Below are positions 24,283-32,259 of a DNA stretch of 37,878 bases, one piece after another; within the stretch, counting starts at the first letter, position 1, and each line of letters begins with the position of its first letter. Made by a program: the position numbers and the translations under genes. The notes under the pieces were generated by a model. That model searched no databases and was not told where the DNA came from. It saw nothing but the letters and a program-made list of their open reading frames with translations. The DNA comes from Ruminococcus sp. (GTDB lineage Bacteria > Bacillota > Clostridia > Oscillospirales > Acutalibacteraceae): contig JAFRCW010000056.1 of the NCBI GenBank assembly GCA_017404145.1, positions 1-37,878 of the forward strand. Reading direction: 5' to 3'.

Positions 24283-24312
24283 AAGGTGGGTGCTAAAACG
24301 CCCACCTTTTTA
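24283..24312 (+). terminator. Terminator after the Fic gene
   Basis: AAGGTGGG / CCCACCTT with a T-G closing pair and a small loop is followed by TTTTT. It lies 135 bases after the Fic stop; the intervening stretch holds no supportable gene. Confidence 0.75.
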
Positions 24313-24330
24313 CAACTGCGCAGTAAGGCC

Positions 24331-24358
24331 TTGACAAAAAACAATCTGCCGTTATAAT
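24331..24358 (+). promoter_or_regulatory. Perfect-consensus promoter of unknown transcript
   Basis: TTGACA (24331-24336) and TATAAT (24353-24358) match consensus at every position, with a 16-bp spacer. No long gene follows for more than 400 bases. The transcript would begin with two hairpins (24371-24377 with 24390-24396, and 24419-24425 with 24438-24444). Confidence 0.7.
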
Positions 24359-24383
24359 AAACATGCGCTCGAGGTGAAGCCAA

Positions 24384-24548
24384 ATGCTATCACCTCAGAC
24401 CGAGGCTCTTGCAAAACACAGAATGGTTTGCTATAATCATTCTGTAATTGGATGGAGGATTCCGGCGTTACAATTTCCAACTGAATATCATCGACTTTCA
24501 ATCGCGCAAGCGGAGGAGATCGAAAGATCAGACTGCCAAGCACCGTAA
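24384..24548 (+). CDS. Possible 54-aa small protein behind a strong promoter
   Basis: A short frame beginning MLSPQTEALAKHRMVCYNHS. It is supported only by GAGGTGA 6 bases before the ATG and by the perfect promoter 26 bases upstream. The ribosome site is one arm of a 7-bp hairpin whose loop contains the ATG, so translation would be gated. The product matches nothing I know. The alternative is that this is a non-coding RNA or a decayed leader. A minus-strand frame of 103 codons covers the same stretch and lacks support. Confidence 0.25.
   Translation: MLSPQTEALAKHRMVCYNHSVIGWRIPALQFPTEYHRLSIAQAEEIERSDCQAP
24409..24437 (+). promoter_or_regulatory. Second promoter-like element upstream of the excisionase
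   Basis: TTGCAA (24409-24414) and TATAAT (24432-24437) with a 17-bp spacer; the -10 sits in the loop of the second hairpin. It could drive the excisionase operon with a leader of about 350 nt. That leader contains an 11-residue frame (GTG at 24682 to TAG at 24717) with AAAGGAG before it. Confidence 0.45.
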
Positions 24549-24792
24549 GAAGTTGAGAACTCATGGATGTACTGCGTCCAGTTGAGCACTCAATTCTTCC
24601 GGTGTTTTTTGTTTGCCTATCGACTGGAAGAACGCTCGGAACTACATACGAAAGCAAAATCAATCAAAGGAGTGTGAAAAAGTGAAATACCATATTGGTT
24701 TCCTCGATTCGTCGTAGGACGCGCGTCGACAGCGGCGGCTCCTTACATACCGAATGCAGGTATGAAATCTAAAACTCAAGGAGGTAATAAAC

Positions 24793-24996
24793 ATGAGAGA
24801 ATCATCCTACAAATCCTACGATGAGCTGCCGCTGTTCCTCAACGCGGAAACAACGGCAAAGCTGCTGGGGATCTCCATCTCCGGCATGTACGAGCTGATG
24901 CACGAGAAGGGCTTTCCGGTTTTGAAAATCGGGACGCGGCTCGTGGTGCCCAGGGAAAAGTTCCGCGAGTGGGTGGAACAGAACGTGGGAAAGTGA
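24793..24996 (+). CDS. xis: Excisionase-like helix-turn-helix protein (Tn916 Xis type)
   Basis: A 67-aa DNA-binding protein of the MerR-like excisionase family. The helix-turn-helix is LNAETTAKLLGISISGMYEL and the wing is FPVLKIGTRLVVPREKFREW, both complete. AAGGAGG lies about 7 bases before the ATG. In Tn916-type elements this protein bends DNA at the element ends and steers the tyrosine integrase to excision. Here its integrase partner, about 700 bases downstream, is truncated, so xis can no longer serve its own element. Confidence 0.88.
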   Translation: MRESSYKSYDELPLFLNAETTAKLLGISISGMYELMHEKGFPVLKIGTRLVVPREKFREWVEQNVGK

Positions 24997-25004
24997 GGAA
25001 ACCC

Positions 25005-25445
25005 ATGAGCGGCTACTATCCTTACCCCAAGCGCGATCCGATCAAAATCTATTTCCCGCTGCCCAACGAAATCTTTCTGCTGGACCTCACGCCGGGCGAG
25101 CTGGCGGTGTACAGTTACCTGATGCGGTGCGAAGATCGCAAGACGCATCAGTGTCACCCGAGCTACAGGACCATCGGGAAATTCGTTCACCTCTCGCCGA
25201 ACACGGTGGCGAAGCACGTGAACGGTCTGCGGGAAAAGCGCCTGATTACGACGGAGAATACCAAGATCGTCTCCAGGAGCGGTGAGAAGCGAAACGGGAC
25301 GCTCCTCTATACGATCCGCCCGGTGGAGGAAGCGCTGCGGCACTTCTACGAGCAGCAGATGCAACAGCTCGAAGCAGTCAAAGACCAGGAGAAGACCCAA
25401 CGAAAGCTCGCCGAGCTCGACCGCAAACGGGAACGAGCGGGCTAG
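25005..25445 (+). CDS. Winged-helix mobile-element protein (HTH_36 / replication-initiator-like)
   Basis: A 146-aa protein. Residues about 20-95 form a winged helix: FLLDLTPGELAVYSYLMRCE, then SYRTIGKFVHLSPNTVAKHV (recognition helix) and EKRLITTENTK. The layout is that of the N-terminal part of replication initiators and of small HTH_36 proteins found between xis and int in Clostridia elements. The C-terminal 40 residues are a charged helix (EEALRHFYEQQMQQLEAVKD). It starts 8 bases after the xis stop with GTGAGGAA as ribosome site, so it is in the same operon. An earlier in-frame start at 24969 overlaps xis and is rejected. Confidence 0.78.
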   Translation: MSGYYPYPKRDPIKIYFPLPNEIFLLDLTPGELAVYSYLMRCEDRKTHQCHPSYRTIGKFVHLSPNTVAKHVNGLREKRLITTENTKIVSRSGEKRNGTLLYTIRPVEEALRHFYEQQMQQLEAVKDQEKTQRKLAELDRKRERAG

Positions 25446-25472
25446 GGTCGAAAATCAAGCAGGTGAAAGAAG

Positions 25473-25577
25473 CGGTGCCGTAAACCGGCACCGGCCTCGG
25501 TTCACAGCGGACGGCAACGCCGACCGCACAAGGCTTTTCGGCACTTCCACACACGAAGTATTTACGGTGCCGTAAAC
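25473..25577. repeat. Pair of 13-bp direct repeats with dyads upstream of integrase
   Basis: CGGTGCCGTAAAC occurs at 25473-25485 and 25565-25577, 92 bp apart. The first copy forms CGGTGCCG-TAAAC-CGGCACCG (8-bp arms); the second sits in TTTACGG-TG-CCGTAAA (25561-25576). Repeats in this position could be integrase/excisionase binding sites or an operator. Confidence 0.5.
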
Positions 25578-25678
25578 GCCGGAATCGCCCGTGAATCAAG
25601 GAAAAACACGGCGCCATATACCGACGCCTACCATCTTTTTCGGAGACAAGGCGATTCTCGCTGGATATTCTGAAAGTG

Positions 25679-25712
25679 TTGTGGTATGTGTTTGTGTTGC
25701 GAAAAGAGGTGA
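25679..25712 (+). promoter_or_regulatory. 22-nt leader element, copy 2, with a possible leader peptide
   Basis: The first 22 bases match 21995-22016 except for one position. The ATG at 25686 opens the frame MCLCCEKR, which stops at TGA 25710-25712, and the integrase ribosome site AAGAGGTG overlaps its last codons. The peptide frame and the integrase frame are the same, separated only by the stop. No ribosome site precedes the leader ATG. Confidence 0.5.
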
Positions 25713-25718
25713 AACGCA

Positions 25719-26861
25719 ATGGCAAGAAAACGACCGGACGGCGACGGGCTCGTCCGCAAGCGCAAGGACGGTCGCTGGGAAGGACGCATCGTCATCGGCC
25801 ACAAGGAGGACGGCACGCCGATCTATAAATCCGTCTTTGCCAAAACGCAAAAAGAGCTGATGCCGAAGCTCCACGGCGCCATCGACTGCTACCGCGACGG
25901 GGATCTGAGCGAGCAGGGCAACATGACGCTGAGCGATTGGATCGAGCAGTGGCTCACAAGCTACGCCGAGCCGACGCTGCGCGAGAGTACCGTTCGGGGG
26001 TATCGCAGTGACGTGCGTCATCACATCAAACCTGCGCTGGGCAATAAAATGCTGCGTTCCATCACGCAGCGGGACGTGCAGAAATTCTATAACGCGCTGG
26101 GGCGAAAGAAATACCGAGCCAACGACGGAAGCGAGCGCAGCCTTGCCAACGCCACGGTGCGCGGCGTCCACATGCTGCTCCACGAGATCATGGAAGCGGC
26201 GGTGCGCTCCCGGCTGATCGTTCAAAACCCGACGGAGGGAACGGTGATTCCCAAGCTCAACAAGCCGCCCATGAAGATTCTCAACGAAGAGCAGCTTGAC
26301 AGATTCATGGAAGCGATCCGCGCCGAGCCGCTGTGGTACGATTTCTTCTACACGGAGATCACCACCGGCCTGCGCCGCGGCGAGATCTGCGGGCTCAAGT
26401 GGTGCGACCTGGACGAAACGAACGGAACGCTGAAAATATGCCGCTCCATTCATTCGGCTCCCGGCGGCGCGCTGGAGGTCGGCAATACGAAAACCGAGAA
26501 AGGCACGCGCACGATCCTGTTGCCGCCCAGCACGCTCCACGTACTGAAGGAACGGCGCAAGACGCCGCTGACCGAGTGGATCTTCCCAAGCCTGTTGGAG
26601 CCGGAGAAGCCGACGGCGCCCAGCGCGGCGTACCATCGGCTGAAGATAATCCTGCAAAGTGCAGGCCTGCCGGACATCCGCTTCCACGATCTGCGTCACC
26701 CGTATGTCAAGCTAAAAACAAAAAAATTTAGAGATTTTTGGTCGAAAAAGCCGACGTTCAGAATTACTCTGTCGTCGGCTTTCGTTTTTGCACCATCGGA
26801 GACTAATCGGGCACGAGAAAATCTTTTGTTGCATAGTCTATTTCAATTTGATTGTCCTTGA
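25719..26861 (+). pseudogene. Tyrosine integrase truncated at the HDLRH motif
   Basis: The first 327 codons encode a Tn916-type tyrosine recombinase: an AP2-like arm-binding N-terminus (GLVRKRKDGRWEGRI), an SAM-like core-binding domain (about 70-180), the first catalytic Arg in TTGLRRGEICGL (near 218), the beta-strand Lys in TKTEKGTR, and HDLRH (323-327). Real homology ends there, at about base 26699. The expected TFAT...LGH and the nucleophilic Tyr, roughly 60 residues, are missing. The frame runs on for 53 unrelated codons, crossing a terminator and overlapping the recombinase gene on the other strand. It cannot catalyse strand transfer. The break coincides with the left end of the serine-recombinase element. 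Confidence 0.88.
26747..26789. terminator. Bidirectional terminator at the element's left end
   Basis: AAAGCCGACG / CGTCGGCTTT form a perfect 10-bp stem; T-rich runs follow on both strands. It ends the recombinase operon and insulates it from the truncated integrase. Confidence 0.8.
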
Positions 26862-28335
26862 AGATATACACGCGGTTTATCAGACGGTCAGAGAGCGACT
26901 GCGTTAGACTTTTCGACTCAGAAACTTCCTGTGCGACGGCCTGATGTTTCTGTTTCATTTCATAATCGGTTTGAGCTTGTTTTGCCTTTGAGGATATTGT
27001 TGTATAGGCGTTTTGGACTTTAACCAATTCGACGTCGATTTGTTTCTTTTGATACTTGTACGATTCAAGATCTATTTCATTAAAAACATACTGTTCATAT
27101 AGACGGCGTTTCCAGTTCTGCAATGATAAAATTTTCTTTTCAATCTCGGACTGCTGCATAGTCTGAAAATTCAAAGTATCCTTGTCGGTATTGATCCCCA
27201 AAGTTGGACGTATCTGAGCCTTAATCGTATCAAATATCGCTTGCTCCAATTCAACCGCACGGACCTGTAAACCGTTACAGATCAAAGCGTTCGATACTTC
27301 GGCATGGCGGCAGTAATACATTACATGTTTGCCGGTTCCTTTACGCGCCATAGCATGATCACAATAACCACAAAACACTTTCCCTTTCAGCGGATAACTG
27401 TGCTGCTGCCTGTTTGAAATTGAATAACCGCGTATCATACTGTTCGCCGTTTCAAACAATTCTTTGTCGATGATCGCTTTATGATGATCAGGTATCTTGA
27501 TCCACTTATCCTCGTCTTTCAGCCTCATACGTGTGCCGCCAATCTCTTTTACCTCGCGCTTGCCGATAATATAAGTTCCTATATAGCGCTCGTCGCGTAA
27601 CATACGAAGGATCGTAGATGATGACCAAACGCCGTTTGATCGTGAAACGTCGTGATATGGCTTACCCTTTGCCGCCTTATGCTCGCCGGGCGTAGGTATC
27701 TTTTCTTCATACAGCTTACGAGAGATTCCGGCGGCAGACAATCCCTGAGACGCGAGAATGAATATCTTACGAACGACATCGGCAGTTTCATCATCCGGTT
27801 CCATACGATCGTCAGCGCTTTTACGATAGCCATAAGGACAGATCACGCTTTGGTATTCGCCCCGCCGCATTTTTGCATATTTAGCGCTTCGGGTTTTGAT
27901 CGACATATCTCGGCTGTAACACTCACTGATCAGATATCGAAAAGCTACCTCGATCCCGCCTGTATCGCCTTTGTAATTCTGTGAATCAAAGTCGTCGCTG
28001 ACGGAAATAAACCTTGTATGATACAACGGAAAGACGCGCTCAATAAAATATCCTGTTTCAATACTGTTGCGGCCAAATCGCGAAAAGTCTTTGACAATGA
28101 TACAATCCACCTTACCCGCTTGTACCAGCGTTAGCAGCTCCTGAACGGAGGGACGTTCAAAGTTCATTCCGGTGTGCCCGTTGTCAACAAACTCCATTAG
28201 TTCGCCGTTTTCGTATTCAGGGAGCGACATAGCTTTTTCTCTCAGTATCAGACGTTGGTTAGGAATACTCAGGCTGTCGGTCAATGTATCTTCAACCGAG
28301 AGACGCATATACAAAGCAATGTTGTAATTACTCAC
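26803..28335 (-). CDS. Large serine recombinase, third of three
   Basis: A 510-aa site-specific recombinase. The N-terminal resolvase domain (1-150) has the nucleophilic Ser in ALYMRLSVED (Ser13), VDNGHTGMNFERPS, and the KDFSRFGRN motif. The recombinase domain follows (about 165-270), then a zinc ribbon with CGYC and a later C...C pair (near 320-350), and a coiled coil (about 385-470) used in synapsis control. All catalytic elements look intact. It starts with GTG, whose GTGA overlaps the stop of the upstream recombinase, so translation is coupled. It is the gene nearest the element end, and is followed only by a terminator. Confidence 0.92.
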   Translation of the reverse strand: MSNYNIALYMRLSVEDTLTDSLSIPNQRLILREKAMSLPEYENGELMEFVDNGHTGMNFERPSVQELLTLVQAGKVDCIIVKDFSRFGRNSIETGYFIERVFPLYHTRFISVSDDFDSQNYKGDTGGIEVAFRYLISECYSRDMSIKTRSAKYAKMRRGEYQSVICPYGYRKSADDRMEPDDETADVVRKIFILASQGLSAAGISRKLYEEKIPTPGEHKAAKGKPYHDVSRSNGVWSSSTILRMLRDERYIGTYIIGKREVKEIGGTRMRLKDEDKWIKIPDHHKAIIDKELFETANSMIRGYSISNRQQHSYPLKGKVFCGYCDHAMARKGTGKHVMYYCRHAEVSNALICNGLQVRAVELEQAIFDTIKAQIRPTLGINTDKDTLNFQTMQQSEIEKKILSLQNWKRRLYEQYVFNEIDLESYKYQKKQIDVELVKVQNAYTTISSKAKQAQTDYEMKQKHQAVAQEVSESKSLTQSLSDRLINRVYIFKDNQIEIDYATKDFLVPD

Positions 28336-29969
28336 GCTGTCACCGCCTTAGTATAATCGTCTTGAAAACGAAAGACTATCTCAATTCCTTTATCGTGTGA
28401 GATCACGACACGATCAATCAGTCTTTCGATCAGCTCCGCGGTTAATTGATGATTGCTGTTAAGTAATAACGCATCCTCGCGAACGGATTTGTATTCTTCA
28501 ACCTCGTGATCAAGCTGAGCGATCCTATCGTTATACGATGTCAATTCTGTGGATAATTCCTCTATACGCTGTTCATAGTCCTTTTTCAATGAGAAGTAAT
28601 CCTCTGTCGATATGATGCCCTGCACCACATTCTCATATAAGCCCTGAATCATGCGCTGATTTCTAAGAAGCTCAGCCTTTGTCACTCCGCTGTCGGTTAT
28701 GATCGAAAGGCGTTCCTTTTGCTGAGCAAACTCCAAATAGTATTCGGGAAGGCAATCGCCCAGAGCAACAGACAGCTTCTTTTCCAGAATCTCTATGACA
28801 GAACGAATCAGCTCGTCCTCGCGAATACTGACGCCGGGACAGGTATTATGCGCAATACGGTTATTTGAAATACAGTAAAAACGATATACGTCATCCTTCT
28901 TTTTACGTCTTTCACATAAACGATTCAAATGCTTTCCACAATGAGCGCAATATATTTTTCCTTTGAAAAGGTTAGGCGTATATGGATTCGTTGGCTTAGC
29001 TTTACTGATTTCGCTGATCTGTTCAAGATTTGCATTTACCTTATCAAATACTTCACGGCTGATAATCGCCTCATGTGTGTTGCATACGGTAATATAGTTA
29101 TCTTCATCAGCTTTGATTTGAGAATGATCTACGGTTTTTGTTTTGCCTTGTACCAAATCTCCGATATACACTTCGTTTTTCAAAATCTTTGCCACAGTAA
29201 ACGACTGCCATTTGCCGCGTCCAATCAGATTCTCGTGCTTTATCTCACCGGTAGCTTTTTTATAGTGGCTCGGCGTTACAGCGCCCATTTCGTTGAGCTT
29301 GCGGACAATCTCGCTGATACCCATGTCATCATACGCCCATTGATAGATCTGACGAACTATCTGCGCCGGTTCCTCGTCAATGATTAGATGATGACAGTTA
29401 TCGGGATCTTTCTTATAGCCGTAAGGGGCACGGGAGCCGACGTATTCTCCGTCGCGCATAGCCTGACGCTGCTGCGCCTTGATCTTCTTGCCTATATCCA
29501 GCGAATACGCTTCATTGATCATGTTTTTGAGCGGAAGCATAATGCCGCCGTGAAGATTGTTGGGATCGGCGGTATCAAACTGATCTGTTACCGCAATAAA
29601 GCGTATGTTGTGCGCAAAGAAATACTGCTCAATGTAATAGCTTGTATCAATGAAATTCCTGCCAAGACGAGAGAGATCCTTGACTATCACACAATCTATG
29701 TGACCTGCCTCTATATCCGCAAGCATACGCTGAAAAGAAGGACGGTTAAAATTCCTGCCGGATAAACCGTTGTCAATGTAGGTATCGTATAACTGAAACT
29801 CCGGCTTGTTCGATAGATAGTCTTTGATAACAAGCTGTTGGTTCTCTAATGAATTACCCCGGTGACAGTTATCTTCTACCGAAAGGCGTACATACATAGC
29901 TGTACGGATATATACAGCTACCTGAGCGGATTGCCCCTTGTTGAGATTCTTTCTGCTTTTTCGTGCCAT
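28332..29969 (-). CDS. Large serine recombinase, second of three
   Basis: A 545-aa recombinase of the same layout but clearly different sequence. A basic 25-residue extension (MARKSRKNLNKGQSAQ...) precedes the resolvase domain, with Ser near residue 30 in AMYVRLSVED. It has IDNGLSGRNFNRPSF, KDLSRLGRN, a recombinase domain, a zinc ribbon beginning CAHCGKHLNRLC, and a C-terminal coiled coil (about 430-510). Its ATG lies 2 bases after the stop of the first recombinase, with AAAGGA in that gene's last codons. The three may act as separate integrases and directionality factors or as a hetero-oligomer. Confidence 0.92.
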   Translation of the reverse strand: MARKSRKNLNKGQSAQVAVYIRTAMYVRLSVEDNCHRGNSLENQQLVIKDYLSNKPEFQLYDTYIDNGLSGRNFNRPSFQRMLADIEAGHIDCVIVKDLSRLGRNFIDTSYYIEQYFFAHNIRFIAVTDQFDTADPNNLHGGIMLPLKNMINEAYSLDIGKKIKAQQRQAMRDGEYVGSRAPYGYKKDPDNCHHLIIDEEPAQIVRQIYQWAYDDMGISEIVRKLNEMGAVTPSHYKKATGEIKHENLIGRGKWQSFTVAKILKNEVYIGDLVQGKTKTVDHSQIKADEDNYITVCNTHEAIISREVFDKVNANLEQISEISKAKPTNPYTPNLFKGKIYCAHCGKHLNRLCERRKKKDDVYRFYCISNNRIAHNTCPGVSIREDELIRSVIEILEKKLSVALGDCLPEYYLEFAQQKERLSIITDSGVTKAELLRNQRMIQGLYENVVQGIISTEDYFSLKKDYEQRIEELSTELTSYNDRIAQLDHEVEEYKSVREDALLLNSNHQLTAELIERLIDRVVISHDKGIEIVFRFQDDYTKAVTA

Positions 29970-29971
29970 GA

Positions 29972-31606
29972 TCAGCTTGCCATCCTTTCTGCGCTGTGTT
30001 GCGCTTGTTTTAGTTGCTCGGCGAGACGCAGAGCCTTGATATATTCATCCTGATAGTTAAATTCAATATGCAGTTGATCCTTGCTGATAACGCGAATACT
30101 GCGAATAAGCTGCATTACCGCCTTGCGATCAATTTCATCTATTTGAGAAAACCTCATAAAATGATTGATCCAGCGGTTTCTCTCGCTCCGGTTTTCCATA
30201 ACTTCGGTGAGCTTTTGCTGCCAGCCCTCTATTGCGGCCTGCATGGATTCAATATCTTTGTTGTACTTGTTCTTATAAGATAAATATTCTTGCTTTGTAA
30301 TAAGACCGCCTACGAGATTTTCATATAGCGTCGATTTGTAATTTTCCAACTTTGCAAGTTGACTTTCGCAGTTTTTGATGTGTCCGGCGTACTCGCGAGC
30401 CAGCTCACGGTTGATACGTTCGTGACTGATACTTGACAGAATAAGGTCGAGCGAGGCAATGTTTTCGATATGACTCTTGACAGCCGTTTGAACACACTCT
30501 ATCAGATCACATTCTTTTACCATTACGCCGTCAGTACAGCCGTGTTTTTTACCTGTCGGACAGAAGTAATAAACGTACTCTTTTCCTTTGTATCTGTTGA
30601 TCTTGCGCGTCATGCGTCCGCCGCAGCACCCGCAGATCAGCATACCCGAAAACAAATACACCTTATTCTCTTTCGGAGAAGTACGTGTGTCGATCCCACG
30701 TATGCGCTGTACCAGATCAAAGTCGTGCTTGCTGATGATCGCCTCGTGTGCGTGTTCAAAACGCACCCACTCGGATGAGGGTTTGTTTTCAAGCGTTTTC
30801 AGCTTAAAGTGAGGGGTTGACTGCTTTCCCTGTACCAGCGTGCCTGTGTAGGTTTCATCCTGCAAGATACGAATAACAGTAGTAGCAGACCATCTGCAAT
30901 CTTTTATATCGGTGAATCCGCCCTTTGCATGGGGGAGACCGTTATTGCGTTTATACGCAAGCGGCGATGGTATTCCCATACGGTTTAACTCATTAGCAAT
31001 ATTGAGAGCGCTGAATCCGTCAAGCCGTTTTCTGAAAATAGCCCGCACCACATCGGCGGCGTAAGGATCGACCTCTAAACTCTTATGCTGATCGCCGGTC
31101 TTAAAATATCCGTAAACAGGAAACGCACCGACAAAGTCACCGCTGCGGCGTTTCACATCAAGGGCGCTTCGCGTCTTTACGGATATATCCCGGCAATATG
31201 CCTCATTCATAATGTTTTTCACGGATACCGTCAGATCGTCCGCCGCGTCGTTGATTGTATCGACATTATCATTGATAGCAATAAATCTCACACCGTAAGC
31301 AGGAAAGACACGGCGCATATAGCGTCCCGTTTCAATATACTCACGGCCGAGGCGAGAGAGATCCTTGACAATAACGCAGTTAGCTTCGCCGCGCTTGATC
31401 ATATCCATCATTTCCTGAAAAGCAGGACGGTCAAACAGAACGCCGCTGTAACCGTCGTCGATCTTCTCAGCGACTGCCTCGATCTCAGAGTGCTGATCAA
31501 TATAATCGTCGATCAGTCGTCTTTGGTTGGCTACGCTGTCGCTTTCGATGGTTTTGTCGTCCGTGTAGGATAGTCGTATGTACTTGATAGCTTTGTAAAC
31601 TTCCAA
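29972..31606 (-). CDS. Large serine recombinase, first of three (TTG start)
   Basis: A 544-aa recombinase. The chosen start is a TTG at 31606, because AAAGGAG (minus strand, 31621-31615) lies exactly 8 bases before it and it puts the catalytic Ser at position 13 (YKAIKYIRLSYTDD), as in the third recombinase. An ATG at 31624 overlaps that site. Motifs are IDDGYSGVLFDRPAF, KDLSRLGREY, a recombinase domain, a zinc ribbon beginning CGCCGGRMTRK, and a coiled coil of about 400-500. It is the first gene of a three-gene operon with its own promoter at 31687-31715. Confidence 0.9.
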   Translation of the reverse strand: MEVYKAIKYIRLSYTDDKTIESDSVANQRRLIDDYIDQHSEIEAVAEKIDDGYSGVLFDRPAFQEMMDMIKRGEANCVIVKDLSRLGREYIETGRYMRRVFPAYGVRFIAINDNVDTINDAADDLTVSVKNIMNEAYCRDISVKTRSALDVKRRSGDFVGAFPVYGYFKTGDQHKSLEVDPYAADVVRAIFRKRLDGFSALNIANELNRMGIPSPLAYKRNNGLPHAKGGFTDIKDCRWSATTVIRILQDETYTGTLVQGKQSTPHFKLKTLENKPSSEWVRFEHAHEAIISKHDFDLVQRIRGIDTRTSPKENKVYLFSGMLICGCCGGRMTRKINRYKGKEYVYYFCPTGKKHGCTDGVMVKECDLIECVQTAVKSHIENIASLDLILSSISHERINRELAREYAGHIKNCESQLAKLENYKSTLYENLVGGLITKQEYLSYKNKYNKDIESMQAAIEGWQQKLTEVMENRSERNRWINHFMRFSQIDEIDRKAVMQLIRSIRVISKDQLHIEFNYQDEYIKALRLAEQLKQAQHSAERMAS

Positions 31607-31686
31607 AATAAAAACTCCTTTCATTGCAGAAAAATCCCCGCAATTCAAGGAGTAGTTTGTGCTGTTCAATTCCTTTTCCGATTGTT

Positions 31687-31715
31687 ATTATACATCGGAA
31701 GATATGATTTGTCAG
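31687..31715 (-). promoter_or_regulatory. Promoter of the serine-recombinase operon
   Basis: On the minus strand CTGACA (31715-31710) and a perfect TATAAT (31692-31687) with a 17-bp spacer, between the small DUF6870-like gene and the first recombinase. Confidence 0.7.
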
Positions 31716-31742
31716 CCCTTTTTTCGAGAATTTTTCAAATCG

Positions 31743-31964
31743 TTAAGTTATAATTCCTTTGATACAATCCTCAATCGTACCCCCATCCTCGGCAAAACTT
31801 GCCTGCACGGTGAACTTGCCGCATTTGAAATGATACGGATCTTTGATTTGCCTTACAAAATCCGCAACACGTTCTTCTCTCGGCAATTCCTTGTTCACTG
31901 ATACATCTCGAATATCAATCAAATCCGGCTGCGTCGATACCGGTTCTGTTTCTTTGTATATCAT
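31743..31964 (-). CDS. Small mobile-element protein (DUF6870-like)
   Basis: A 73-aa acidic protein. The pattern IDIRDVSVNKELPREERVAD, then IKDPYHFKCGKFTVQASFAE and TIEDCI, matches what I know as DUF6870, a family often located directly before recombinases in Clostridia integrative elements. No function is established to my knowledge. GAGGAAA on the minus strand (31975-31969) lies 4 bases before the ATG. It is in line with the recombinase operon but separated from it by the promoter at 31687-31715, so it may be read from upstream or belong to the element's control region. Confidence 0.75.
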   Translation of the reverse strand: MIYKETEPVSTQPDLIDIRDVSVNKELPREERVADFVRQIKDPYHFKCGKFTVQASFAEDGGTIEDCIKGIIT

Positions 31965-32054
31965 TTGGTTTCCTCTTTTTGCAAATACTTCAAAATCACA
32001 TGAATGAGCCGGGCAGGAACGAAGTGTCCGGCTTATGGTATCTGATTTCGATTA

Positions 32055-32237
32055 TCAGACAATACGGTTATCTTTTGCCGGCGTATCAGATTCATCATCA
32101 GTTTTTTTGCTGTCATATTGAATAATGGTGCTTTCATCAAAATCACAATCGCTCTGTCCGGCTACGGACAATACGCACATTATCATGACGCCGATAAAGC
32201 CTCCAACAAATACGCCGCCGATAAAGCAGCCAATCAT
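32055..32237 (-). CDS. Small single-pass membrane protein (DUF3789-like)
   Basis: A 60-aa protein with an N-terminal Gly-rich membrane helix (FIGGVFVGGFIGVMIMCVLS) and an acidic tail. This is the pattern of DUF3789, small membrane proteins found on conjugative and integrative elements. The ATG at 32237 is chosen because AAAGGA lies 9-10 bases before it; the frame also reads from a TTG at 32255. It follows the sortase stop by 22 bases, so it is probably the last gene of the pilus operon transcript. Confidence 0.7.
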   Translation of the reverse strand: MIGCFIGGVFVGGFIGVMIMCVLSVAGQSDCDFDESTIIQYDSKKTDDESDTPAKDNRIV

Positions 32238-32259
32238 TTTAATCAGTCCTTTCAAATTG

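Larger units (their letters stand above)
21969..26699 (+). mobile_element. Remnant of a Tn916-like integrative element
   Basis: Small cargo genes, a Fic gene, excisionase, a winged-helix protein and the truncated integrase lie in one orientation with related leader sequences. No relaxase or conjugation genes are present in the window. The left boundary is uncertain; the right boundary is the break in the integrase. Confidence 0.55.

Noticed and set aside
24144..24663. Minus-strand frames of 79 and 103 codons between Fic and xis
   Set aside because: Neither has a ribosome site or a recognisable product, and one crosses the perfect plus-strand promoter. They may be decayed element DNA.
25596..26699. 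367-codon minus-strand frame opposite the integrase
   Set aside because: It is an antisense frame in GC-rich DNA; the plus strand encodes clear integrase motifs. Its start at the integrase break is a coincidence of the CAC (GTG) codon there.
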